NCBI GenBank assembly: GCA_036508635.1
Contig: DATCGY010000036.1
Coordinates: forward strand, 1-11,906
Length of the DNA stretch: 11,906 nt
Direction of reading: 5' to 3'
Origin: FEN-727 sp036508635
GTDB lineage: Bacteria > Actinomycetota > Geothermincolia > Fen-727 > Anoxymicrobiaceae
Positions 1 to 7,483 of the stretch are shown here, one piece after another. The translations under genes and the position numbers were made by a program. Numbering within the stretch: the stretch's first letter is position 1; every line of letters starts with the position of its first letter. The notes below the pieces were generated by a model. That model was not told where the DNA came from and searched no databases. It saw nothing but the letters and a program-made list of their open reading frames with translations.

Positions 1-59
1 ACGTTCGAAAGTAGTAGCCTCTCAAATTAGGTCGGGAACCGGCCTGATCCGCGGTGCTA

Positions 60-103
60 GCGGTGGAAGCATAGGCCTATCCGCCGCGGGAATCAATCGG
101 CGG
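60..103 (+). promoter_or_regulatory. Two overlapping, mutually exclusive inverted repeats in the leader of the first gene
   Basis: GCGGTGGA at 60-67 can pair with TCCGCCGC at 80-87 (8 bp with one G-U pair). The right arm also contains CCGCCG at 81-86, which can pair instead with CGGCGG at 98-103. The two stems share bases and cannot form together. The loop of the first stem runs into a perfect 10-bp palindrome, ATAGGCCTAT, at 71-80. GGGGTTTT follows the second stem at 107-114. The layout could be a transcriptional attenuator or a protein-binding operator for the gene starting at 154. No convincing -35/-10 pair was seen in the 153-base leader. Function is inference; only the complementarity is observed. 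Confidence 0.35.
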
Positions 104-153
104 CACGGGGTTTTCACTGGCGCGTCAGGTCGCGTACACGACAGGGAGGATGC

Positions 154-2421
154 TTGGCATCAAAGGCGACGAGGAAGACAAAAGATAACGGCGCCCTCGC
201 TGAAGCTCTCTACGGCTTCATGAGGGCCCGCAAGGCGCCTGCCACTGGCAGGGAGCTTCATAAGGCCATGGTTGCGCGCGGAGACGTGACTTACGCCGAG
301 GTATCCCGCGTGGACGAGGCACTGGCCTTCGACCCACGTTTTCAGCGCTGGGGACGCAGCAATTATTTCCTACTATCCGAGTGGCGCAGCTTTGAGAAAG
401 GATACTTGCCGTATGACGAAACCCTCTACGAGTTCCTGCGCCGGCGCGCGCGCGAATTGCTGAAGAAGGCAGATCGCCCGGTCCATTACAAGCACCTCGC
501 AGACAGGATAAACAGGGACGAGAACCTGGATATACCAGCCGAGACACTTAAGGAGGCGATGGAGGCGCCGGATTTCAAGAACCGTGACGGGATGTACTGG
601 CTCGGCCGGAAGGACAAGTTCAAGGTGCTCAACATCTCGGACGCAGCACGCAAGGTGGTCGGGAACTCGAGCAGATTGTTGACACTGGAAGACATCCTCA
701 ATGCCGTACGCAAAGAGCTGCCGGAGCGAGAAGTCAAGAAAAGGACTGTCTCGGCTGTCCTGGCAGGCAAGGAATTCAAGCACCTGTACGGGACCTACTG
801 GGGTCTGTCCGAATGGGATGAGGAACGCGTGTGTGAGATGTTCGATACGACGCTCAGGCGGGGCCGCGATCATATCGTCACCGAGTCCGAGAAGCGCAAC
901 GGGAAACTCACGGTGACTGCGGACCTGAGGCCGATGTTCCCGGCGGCAGACCAGACCATCTTCATAAGGACGCGCAGCGACTCGACCATACACGGCTGCG
1001 ATTTCAAGGCAGGGCCCAAATGGTACGTCTCGGGCATGGGCGATTACTACAGGAAGAAAGGCATTGAGACTGGAGACCGTCTGACAATCTCGGTTAGGGA
1101 CAGGAAGAAGTCCTTGTACGTCGTCAGGCGAGCCAGGGCGCGGCGGCGACCCGACCTTCCCCTGGCCCGCTCCAGGGTTCCCGACTGGTGGTGCACGTGC
1201 TGGCATGGCGGCTTCGATTCGGGGGCCGATTTCAACACAGTCACGATGATACTGGAAACCGGCAAGAAGAAGGCCGGGCAAGCTTTGGTCCTAGTGGCGC
1301 CTTTCTTCCTCTCGGACGCAGTATCTTTAACACTCTCGGGCGAAGAGCGCGTGATAGTCATGGCCCAGGGTAGCGCCGACCACCTGATCGCTCGGGCTGT
1401 CGCGGAGCGACCTTCGGCAGAACGCTTCAAGGAAGAGGCCGCTGCCGTGGTGGAATTCGTGTGGCCTGAGGTGTCGGAGGGATATAGGCTGGACAGGACT
1501 TGCCCCGAGTGCGGCGCGCCCCTCGTCGTGAGGATGGTGTCATTCGGTCTTCTCGACGCCTCGGTCGAGTGCTCGAACGAGGATAGCGAATGCAAGTGGG
1601 AGGAGCGCAGGTACAAGCTCTCGACGGAAGAGCTGGACCGGATTATCAGAGGCACTGGGAAACCGATCAGGAACTGGTACCCGGCCGAGATAGGAGGCGG
1701 CAAAGTCCTCGAGGACTTCTTTAGCCGGGCCTACATAAGGTCGTTCGCGCTTATAAGGGCACGCATAAGTGACGTCAGTGACTCCCCGGTCCGGCGATGC
1801 CTCATGTGGGCTTTCCTGGAAGCGCTAGAGCTGAGGGGATCGCGGTTTACCAGCCTATACAGCAAGCACGAAGGTAACCCCATCATGTTGTTCGAGAGGG
1901 CTGCAGACCAAGTCGAAGAACGACTTTCGCAGCTCGAATCAGACGATTTCTGGTTCTTTGACCCCGGAACCCTTGAGCAAGTGCTGGAGGGGACGAAGGC
2001 GACCTACGCGTGGGTGCCGTACACCGAGGGCATCCCCGACGGCGCGCTCGACGTCGTCATGACCCAACTGCCGTTCAATGGGCTGAAGCCGCTCAGCGAC
2101 GAGGAGCGCATCCTCGACCTCTGGGCGGGCGGCAGGACCCGCGCAGAGTATCCACAGCAGGTCGGGGACCTCAAGGGCTACTTCGAGGAGATGCACCGGG
2201 TTCTGAAGCCTTGTGGCCGCCTGGGCATAGTCATAGAGGGCCAGGTGGGTGCCTTCGAAACCTTCAAATCGCTCAACCAGGTTCTGCAAGACATGGGTTT
2301 CGAGTTTGCGGGAGAGGTGCCCGAGGCCGGGTCGGAAGGGTTCGCCTGGCGCGAGCGGTCATTCATGAGGCAACCTGAAGCGCTCCTCTACATGAAGATG
2401 AAGAAGGGTGGAGGCGAGTAG
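154..2421 (+). CDS. Multidomain winged-helix / zinc-ribbon protein with a degenerate DNA methyltransferase-like C-terminus
   Basis: A 755-residue protein. The TTG start at 154 is chosen because AGGGAGGA lies at 143-150, four bases upstream; the ATG at 150 is in another frame and stops after 12 codons. Residues about 12-77, 83-158 and 165-228 each look like a winged helix ending in an aromatic 'wing' (YFLL, MYWLG, TYWGLSEW), resembling HARE-HTH domains of restriction-modification proteins. A beta-rich segment follows at about 235-325 (GDYYRKKGIETGDRL), then a Trp/Cys patch WWCTCW at 345-350 and a zinc ribbon with C450, C453, C473 and C480. The C-terminus (about 515-755) has the WYP motif, a DVV strand at 633-635 and EMHRVLKPCGRLGIVIE, as in zinc-ribbon DNA methylases of the COG1743/DUF1156 type. 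Motif IV, normally DPPY/NPPY, reads QLPF at 638-641, so methylation activity is doubtful. It may be a DNA-binding regulator or modification-derived protein. Function is not established. Confidence 0.6.
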   Translation: MASKATRKTKDNGALAEALYGFMRARKAPATGRELHKAMVARGDVTYAEVSRVDEALAFDPRFQRWGRSNYFLLSEWRSFEKGYLPYDETLYEFLRRRARELLKKADRPVHYKHLADRINRDENLDIPAETLKEAMEAPDFKNRDGMYWLGRKDKFKVLNISDAARKVVGNSSRLLTLEDILNAVRKELPEREVKKRTVSAVLAGKEFKHLYGTYWGLSEWDEERVCEMFDTTLRRGRDHIVTESEKRNGKLTVTADLRPMFPAADQTIFIRTRSDSTIHGCDFKAGPKWYVSGMGDYYRKKGIETGDRLTISVRDRKKSLYVVRRARARRRPDLPLARSRVPDWWCTCWHGGFDSGADFNTVTMILETGKKKAGQALVLVAPFFLSDAVSLTLSGEERVIVMAQGSADHLIARAVAERPSAERFKEEAAAVVEFVWPEVSEGYRLDRTCPECGAPLVVRMVSFGLLDASVECSNEDSECKWEERRYKLSTEELDRIIRGTGKPIRNWYPAEIGGGKVLEDFFSRAYIRSFALIRARISDVSDSPVRRCLMWAFLEALELRGSRFTSLYSKHEGNPIMLFERAADQVEERLSQLESDDFWFFDPGTLEQVLEGTKATYAWVPYTEGIPDGALDVVMTQLPFNGLKPLSDEERILDLWAGGRTRAEYPQQVGDLKGYFEEMHRVLKPCGRLGIVIEGQVGAFETFKSLNQVLQDMGFEFAGEVPEAGSEGFAWRERSFMRQPEALLYMKMKKGGGE

Positions 2422-2423
2422 TC

Positions 2424-2570
2424 ATGGCTATTACGCTCAAGCGCGCACTCGCCTGGATGCTTCTAGTTTTGTTGGTGCTAGCGACCCCGCTGCGATTCAT
2501 GCTTGTGGCATTTGTCCTCGGCTGGCTGGTCTTCATACTGGTACGGTGGCTTATCAGCTTGTACGCGTGA
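2424..2570 (+). CDS. Small two-helix membrane protein
   Basis: A 48-codon frame beginning ATG at 2424, two bases after the previous stop, and ending TGA at 2568-2570. A purine-rich GGTGGAGGCGAG lies upstream inside the end of the preceding gene and can serve as ribosome binding site, implying translational coupling. The product starts with a short basic head (MAITLKRA) followed by two hydrophobic stretches, about residues 9-22 and 25-40, separated by Pro-Leu-Arg. This fits a helical hairpin or a single long membrane segment. No family is recognised. Its position suggests co-expression with the winged-helix protein. Being short and low in sequence complexity, it could still be a chance frame, but the coupling, start site and hydrophobicity favour a real gene. 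Confidence 0.5.
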   Translation: MAITLKRALAWMLLVLLVLATPLRFMLVAFVLGWLVFILVRWLISLYA

Positions 2571-2689
2571 GGTGGCGATGACCGAAAATACGTGGAGGAG
2601 CGAGTAGCGCAGGAATGGGCAGATGCGCGAACTAGAACCGGCTTGAGTGGAGAAGTGCCAGAGAAAGACAGAGAGGACAGAACAGGACT

Positions 2690-2935
2690 ATGGGATGGGC
2701 AACAAGGATGGTCCCGCCGGGCCTGGAGGAAGTGCTAGCAAAGTACCTGCCGGAGGGGACCGAGTGGTACGAGGTGAGGAATTCCCTGTCGGTGTGCCCG
2801 TTTAGAATGGATGAGCGGGACGAGGCGTATAAGACTGTCAGTTCATTACGGCCGATAATCAAGTCCACCGCATTGTTCTATTGTTGGAAGCAGGATGGCT
2901 TACTGGAGGAGCGAGAGGTTTCGCTACCGGACTGA
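2690..2935 (+). CDS. Hypothetical 81-residue protein
   Basis: I do not recognise this protein. It begins at ATG 2690, with a loosely placed AGAGAGGA at 2670-2677 as a possible ribosome binding site (12-base spacing). An in-frame stop at 2633-2635 rules out a much longer start. The chain is soluble-looking and mixed-charge, with two cysteines (SVCPF and FYCW), an N-terminal amphipathic stretch (GLEEVLAKYL) and an acidic tail. It lies 21 bases upstream of the nuclease gene and probably belongs to the same transcript. The 119 bases between 2571 and 2689 hold only very short frames and a 48-codon GTG frame overlapping this gene, and I see no RNA or terminator there. The weak ribosome binding site keeps confidence moderate. 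Confidence 0.45.
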   Translation: MGWATRMVPPGLEEVLAKYLPEGTEWYEVRNSLSVCPFRMDERDEAYKTVSSLRPIIKSTALFYCWKQDGLLEEREVSLPD

Positions 2936-2956
2936 AGCGGACACAGGAGGTACCTG

Positions 2957-4138
2957 ATGGCATATTCACAGAGCAAGCTAAACACTTATAGGGACTGTCC
3001 GCTCAAGTACAAGTTCGCCTACGTGGACCGTCTCAAGACGCCGGACAGCATCGAGCAGTTCGTTGGCAGTATGGTCCACGAGGCCCTTCAGGAGGTCGTC
3101 GACGTGCGCCGCAAGTTCGGCAAGGCGCTCGGGTACGACGATGCATGCATGATATTCGACCGGAAGTTCGACGAGAACCTGACAGACAACATCGTGATCA
3201 GCAAGGACTACCTGACCGCAGATGACTACAAGGCACGGGGGCACGGCTACATCGAGAAGTTCTACGACATCGAGGCGCACCGCGAGCCCGGTGAGGTCCT
3301 GAGCGTCGAAAAGCAGGTCAATTTCGAGATCGGGCCTTCTGCCATGATCGGGTACATCGACAGGCTCGAGAAACAGGGGAAGATCTACCACATCATCGAT
3401 TACAAGGCGAGCGACTACCCCATGAAGCAGGCCAAGGCGGATGAGGACTGGCAGCTCGCGATCTACGAGATGGCCGTGAGGGACGAGTTTCCCGACGCGG
3501 ATGACGTGGTACTCGAGTGGTTCTACCTCGGGCGGGGAGTCGTAGTGCAGTCGGCAAGGACGCCGGAGCAGCTGCGCGACCTCGAGGGCGAGATCTGCTC
3601 TCTGGTTACCGAGATCGAGAACGATTCAGAGTTCCTGCCGCTGGGCAACAACTGGTGCCCATGTGAGTACGAGGAGCAATGCCAGGCGGAGAAAGAGCGC
3701 AAGCGCCTTAAGGCGAGCGAGGTCGAGCCGCCGATGGGGGACGTAGTAGAGGATTACACTCGTATTGATGCGGAAAGGTCCGAGCTGAAGGCGCGCGTCA
3801 AGGAGCTGGAATCGGACATGGCGGAACTGGGGGAGGAGCTGGCCCGCACGTGCACTGGCGCCGGCGCGTGGTCGGTAGAGGGGCCCGAGCACGTCATCGA
3901 GGTCAAGACCAAGATCGACTACCCGCTTCCCTCCAAAGGCGGCGATGTCCGGCTCGAGCTTGAAGCAGCCGTGCGGGACCGCGGGCTCTGGGAGCAGATG
4001 TCTGACATCAGCAAGTCGTTGGTGCTGGACGGCATAAAGAAGGGGCGCTTCGGCGACAGGACGGACGATGTCCGGGCGCTCTTTGAGGAAAAGGTGTCCT
4101 ACGGCTTCAAGGTCTCGCCGAAGCCAAAGGGTTCGTGA
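2957..4138 (+). CDS. RecB/Cas4-type PD-(D/E)XK nuclease with Fe-S cysteines and C-terminal coiled coil
   Basis: A 393-residue protein with AGGAGG at 2945-2950, six bases before ATG. The RecB-family nuclease signature is complete: GSMVHEAL with H41, GYIDRLE with D135, IIDYKAS with D148 and K150, and QLAIY with Q166 and Y170. One N-terminal cysteine (C14, in YRDCPLKY) and three C-terminal ones (C234, C236, C242 in WCPCEYEEQC) form the spaced set that binds a 4Fe-4S cluster in AddB, Cas4 and related nucleases. The expected activity is metal-dependent DNA cleavage, probably exonucleolytic. After the nuclease core come a charged coiled coil (about 268-298) and a roughly 90-residue tail resembling, by eye, extensions of phage-encoded RecB-like nucleases. 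There is no fused helicase and no cas gene nearby, so a CRISPR role is not supported. A DNA-end-processing role with the downstream polymerase or AAA+ genes is inference. Confidence 0.85.
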   Translation: MAYSQSKLNTYRDCPLKYKFAYVDRLKTPDSIEQFVGSMVHEALQEVVDVRRKFGKALGYDDACMIFDRKFDENLTDNIVISKDYLTADDYKARGHGYIEKFYDIEAHREPGEVLSVEKQVNFEIGPSAMIGYIDRLEKQGKIYHIIDYKASDYPMKQAKADEDWQLAIYEMAVRDEFPDADDVVLEWFYLGRGVVVQSARTPEQLRDLEGEICSLVTEIENDSEFLPLGNNWCPCEYEEQCQAEKERKRLKASEVEPPMGDVVEDYTRIDAERSELKARVKELESDMAELGEELARTCTGAGAWSVEGPEHVIEVKTKIDYPLPSKGGDVRLELEAAVRDRGLWEQMSDISKSLVLDGIKKGRFGDRTDDVRALFEEKVSYGFKVSPKPKGS

Positions 4139-4155
4139 ACACTGACTTCCAGTGT
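4139..4155 (+). repeat. Short hairpin between the nuclease and AAA+ genes
   Basis: ACACTG at 4139-4144 and CAGTGT at 4150-4155 form a 6-bp stem with the five-base loop ACTTC, directly after the nuclease stop. An alternative pairing, ACTGA at 4141-4145 with TCAGT at 4155-4159, is possible. There is no following T-run, so it is not a typical intrinsic terminator; it could be an mRNA processing or stability element, or chance. Confidence 0.3.
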
Positions 4156-4211
4156 CAGTACCGCGTGATAGCTTGGAAGATGGCGGAAACGGCGTGAATT
4201 CGGGGTGAGAG

Positions 4212-5738
4212 ATGGCAAGGCTGGTATTCGACAAATACTACAGGGGCAAAGAGCCGGCGCCCCACCTGAACAGGGTGACGGGCGAGCGGATCGAGGACCC
4301 CGCGTACTTCGGACCGACCCACAAGCGGCTGCTGAAGAAGGGGCCTTCCTGGATACAGCCGGTTACCACCGTCAGCGCCGAGATTGACCGTGCCGTCCAC
4401 GCGGCTCTCTGGGAGGCGCAGGTCTTTAAGGAAAAGAGGAAGAGCAAGGTGCTCTTGGTAGTGGCTAGAGGGGACACCCCGAGGAAGAAGCACTATATGC
4501 GGGTAACGACCGACAACTCCGGGCATCTCATCATGTCCCACACCTGCCCCGACTGCTCTGTAGGGACTGCGGGGTGCCATCATGTCATGCTTGCCGTGTG
4601 CGCGTTTGAGTCGGTAGTGGGCGGGCCGTCCGGCATTCCTTCGCTGGTAAAGCAGGTACAGGAGGCCTGCGAGCCGGATTCGGTGTACACAGGCGAGGCT
4701 GAGCGCCGGTACCTTTGCCTGTGCGATGAACTGTACTACTTCACCAGGTACACGCTCACGAACAACCAGATGTGCACGATAGAAAAGACCCCGGCCCCTA
4801 AGAAGTACTTCGACACATTCCACGGGGCAAGGGTCCAGGTCGGCGACGCCAAAGGGCAGCCGCGAGTGGTAACCGGCCAGGTGCGCGTCAAGCGCGAGCC
4901 CAAGCCTGACTGGAAGCGATACCGGGTCGAGAGAGAGCTTACCGACGGCGAGAAGGCCATAGTGCCTGCGGACGTCTACTACGTCGACTCGGCGGGAGAG
5001 GAGCTATTCGCCACCGAGGCCGCGTTCCAGCGCGACCCGCTGCTCATCGTGGGCCCTGCCGGCATCGGGAAGTCCCGACTGGCGCGGAGAGTGTTCGAGC
5101 ACCTCGGTCTCCCACTTATGGTGGTGTCCGCCTCTAGCGACCGCGACCTATACAGCCTGGTCGCCGGCGTTGGGCTCAAGGGCGGGGAGACCGTCGAGAT
5201 CCCCGGCTCGATTCTGACTGCTGCCCGGAGCGGCTACGGGCTCCTCATCGACGAGATCGCCTCGCTCAAGCCCGACCGCGCTATGTTCCTGAACAGCGTG
5301 CTGCAGGAACGCGAGCTGGACCTCGGCACCGAGACGGTGAAGCTGCACAAGGACTGCCGCATCGTGGCGACCTGCAACGAGGGCGATGAGTTCATCGGCT
5401 CCTTCGGGCTCGACCCCAGCACGCTGGACCGGTTCGTGCCGCTCTATCTCGACTACTTGAAGCCGCGGGCAGAAGCGGAAGTCGTGGCCCGTGAGAGCGG
5501 CAACGAAGACCAGCTGATGGTGAGCAAGATGGTCGATATCGCGGCAAAGACCAGGCGGCTTTACAAGCACGGCGAGATGTCCAAGCCCATCACCACGCGA
5601 GACCTGGTCCGGTGGGCCAAGTACTCGAAGTCCGGCAGCCCGGTGAAGGTCGCCAGGATGACGATCGTTCCCGCGGCGGCCAAGGACGACGAGGAGAAGC
5701 TGGCGCTCCAGGACATGATCGAGGAGGCGCTGGTCTGA
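4212..5738 (+). CDS. MoxR/CobS-type AAA+ ATPase with N-terminal SWIM-like zinc motif
   Basis: A 508-residue protein; GGGGTGAGAG just before ATG 4212 is the likely ribosome binding site. The N-terminal 200 residues contain HTCPDCSVGTAGCHHVMLAV at 110-129, matching the SWIM zinc-finger pattern CxCx(n)CxH with His in place of the first Cys (H110, C112, C122, H124). The C-terminal half is an AAA+ domain: Walker A GPAGIGKS at 281-288, Walker B LLIDE at 344-348, a sensor-1-like CN at 388-389 and a likely arginine finger R407 in STLDRF. This arrangement is that of MoxR/CobS (AAA_5) ATPases, which work as hexameric chaperone-like motors with a vWA partner. The partner is the next gene, overlapping by one base. 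SWIM, MoxR and vWA proteins also occur as separate neighbours in the E. coli yeh cluster; here SWIM and AAA+ are fused. The substrate is unknown. Confidence 0.85.
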   Translation: MARLVFDKYYRGKEPAPHLNRVTGERIEDPAYFGPTHKRLLKKGPSWIQPVTTVSAEIDRAVHAALWEAQVFKEKRKSKVLLVVARGDTPRKKHYMRVTTDNSGHLIMSHTCPDCSVGTAGCHHVMLAVCAFESVVGGPSGIPSLVKQVQEACEPDSVYTGEAERRYLCLCDELYYFTRYTLTNNQMCTIEKTPAPKKYFDTFHGARVQVGDAKGQPRVVTGQVRVKREPKPDWKRYRVERELTDGEKAIVPADVYYVDSAGEELFATEAAFQRDPLLIVGPAGIGKSRLARRVFEHLGLPLMVVSASSDRDLYSLVAGVGLKGGETVEIPGSILTAARSGYGLLIDEIASLKPDRAMFLNSVLQERELDLGTETVKLHKDCRIVATCNEGDEFIGSFGLDPSTLDRFVPLYLDYLKPRAEAEVVARESGNEDQLMVSKMVDIAAKTRRLYKHGEMSKPITTRDLVRWAKYSKSGSPVKVARMTIVPAAAKDDEEKLALQDMIEEALV

Positions 5739-7483
5739 TGGGCAGGTCTTCGACCGAGAACGACATTACGACAGATGTAGTAACCGGGTTCCTTACGCGA
5801 TACGTCCACCGGGTTACCGACGAGTTCGACCTGGTCGTGAGCTGCGATGACAAGAAACGCTCTTATTATCGCCCCGACAACAGGACCATCGTGATAGGCG
5901 ACGTGGACGAGGACGACATCGACCTGGTGCTGGCCAAGGGCACCGCTCTGCACGAGTGCGGGCACGTGATGTACACGCCCCGCTCGCTTCTGCCGAGGCT
6001 CAACAAGCTGAGTCCTGGCGTGAGGCTGGCCTGGAACCTTCTGGAAGACGCCCGCATCGAGCTGGCGCTGATGAACAAGGTGCCCAGGGGGCTCGAGCTC
6101 CTGACCTACATGAACGAAACCGACTTCAGGAACTCGAGGGGCAGGGTCGTGGCATCGCATGAGAAGCTGTGGTCCTGCTTCTGGCAGCTCGCCAAGCTGG
6201 GCGAGCTCCGGCGCAAGGTGACCGAGCCAAAGGATGGGATCTTGACTAAAGACGAGATCGTTCGTCGGGCTGAGAAGGCAAGACCCATGATCGCCCACGC
6301 GCGGTACGAGCGTGACCCGGCGAAGCTGGTCGGATATGCGCGGCGGCTCTGGGACCTGATGAAAGACCTCTTCACCGAGGTCACGGTCCTCGTGCCCATG
6401 CAACCTCAGGCTTTCTCGGACGATGAAGGCTCCGAAACTCCCGAGGTCCACGTGGACGTAGGCGGCGGCGCCGTTCCGGGCGACATGAAAGACAAGGTGA
6501 CGGTCCAAAAACCGCGGAGCAAGCGCGAGCGCGACGAGGAAGAAGATGCGCTCAAGAGGGAGATCGAGAAGGAGATCCGCGAGCGGTCTGAGGCAAGCTC
6601 GAAGGCCGAGAAGGAGCTGGAAGAGCAGGCGCGCAAGTCTAGCCAGTTCTACCGGCGCGAATCCAGCAGGTTGCCCTTCGCCGGCCGGGTCGAGGTCTGC
6701 TCGCCGAAGCCAGATGCGGCGGAGTACGAGCGGTTGAGGCGTGAGGTAATGCCGGTCGCTCGCAAGCTGGAGAAGGCCCTAAAGGAACTCGCCCGCAAAG
6801 AGGCCGCTGTGGATATGGACCGGGGCCTGCCAAGAGGGACGATCGACCCGCACCTCGCCCATCGCAGCCAGTTCGGCGACTCGAACGTCTTCAGGCGAGT
6901 CATAACCCCGGAAGAGATCTTCCCGGTGGTCGAGATACTGGTCGACGAGTCGGGAAGCATGTCGTACATGAACAGGTACAGGCATGCGAGGCGCGCAACG
7001 ATAGCGGTGCACGAGGCGCTGCGCGCCCTGGGGATCAGGCACGCGATCACCGGGTTCACCTCGGGCGGCACGAAACAGTACCATCACGTCTTCCCCTACA
7101 TGTTGTTCGGCGAGAAGCCCACGCGCACGGTTTCCGCCCGCCTCGCGGCCATTTCCTCTCGCGACTGCAACAGGGACGGGCTCGCGATCAGGATCGCAGG
7201 CGACTACCTTGCTCGCCAGCGGGCCAACCGCAGGCTGCTTCTGGTGGTATCAGACGGCCTTCCGAATGCCTGCCGGTACGGGGGCGCCCTCGCCGTCGAG
7301 GATACCCGCCGCGTGGTCAAAGAGGTTGAGCGTCAGGGCATCTACGTAATGTGCATCTACATCGGCCAGGTGGCGGAGAATGACATCGCGAAGATCTATT
7401 CCCACTACGCTTTCGTCGAGAGCGTCTCCGATCTCCCTGCGCGCCTGGCCAAGGAAATCCACGATTTCGCGAAAGCGGCATGA
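5738..7483 (+). CDS. CobT-like vWA protein with N-terminal HExxH metallopeptidase motif
   Basis: A 581-residue protein. The start is ATG 5738, overlapping the TGA of the AAA+ gene by one base, with GAGGAGG at 5721-5727 upstream. The same frame is open back to 5612, but that stretch is basic, low-complexity shadow sequence. Residues 72-76 read HECGH, an HExxH zincin motif, followed by LLEDARIE with E103/D104, which could supply the third zinc ligand. A charged segment from about 223, with a Glu/Lys/Arg coiled coil at about 263-301, links to a C-terminal vWA domain with MIDAS DESGS (D403, S405, S407), probable T441 in GFTSG and SDG with D506. CobT and phage CobT-like proteins share the acidic linker and C-terminal vWA layout. 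It is probably the adaptor of the preceding ATPase; proteolysis is plausible but unproven. Metal insertion into a corrin is unlikely without a CobN-type subunit. Confidence 0.82.
   Translation: MGRSSTENDITTDVVTGFLTRYVHRVTDEFDLVVSCDDKKRSYYRPDNRTIVIGDVDEDDIDLVLAKGTALHECGHVMYTPRSLLPRLNKLSPGVRLAWNLLEDARIELALMNKVPRGLELLTYMNETDFRNSRGRVVASHEKLWSCFWQLAKLGELRRKVTEPKDGILTKDEIVRRAEKARPMIAHARYERDPAKLVGYARRLWDLMKDLFTEVTVLVPMQPQAFSDDEGSETPEVHVDVGGGAVPGDMKDKVTVQKPRSKRERDEEEDALKREIEKEIRERSEASSKAEKELEEQARKSSQFYRRESSRLPFAGRVEVCSPKPDAAEYERLRREVMPVARKLEKALKELARKEAAVDMDRGLPRGTIDPHLAHRSQFGDSNVFRRVITPEEIFPVVEILVDESGSMSYMNRYRHARRATIAVHEALRALGIRHAITGFTSGGTKQYHHVFPYMLFGEKPTRTVSARLAAISSRDCNRDGLAIRIAGDYLARQRANRRLLLVVSDGLPNACRYGGALAVEDTRRVVKEVERQGIYVMCIYIGQVAENDIAKIYSHYAFVESVSDLPARLAKEIHDFAKAA

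Noticed and set aside
373..1281. Antisense open frame of 302 codons opposite the first gene
   Set aside because: Shadow of the winged-helix protein; composition is atypical and no domain or start signal is visible.
2592..2738. 48-codon frame from GTG 2592
   Set aside because: It overlaps the more plausible gene at 2690, has no ribosome binding site and encodes a charged, Trp/Arg-rich chain without any recognisable feature.
5612..5737. Upstream extension of the vWA protein to ATG 5612
   Set aside because: The added 42 residues are low-complexity Gly/Arg/Asp shadow of the AAA+ gene; the coupled ATG at 5738 with GAGGAGG upstream is the better start.
5561..6508. Long antisense open frame (315 codons) opposite the AAA+ and vWA genes
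   Set aside because: The + strand here encodes proteins with clear motifs (HExxH, AAA+ C-terminus). The antisense frame is open because of high third-position GC and has no recognisable domain or ribosome binding site.
4212..7483. True cobaltochelatase CobS/CobT
   Set aside because: No CobN-type subunit or cobalamin gene is in view, and the SWIM and HExxH parts are not in the canonical enzymes; resemblance is to the broader MoxR-vWA class.
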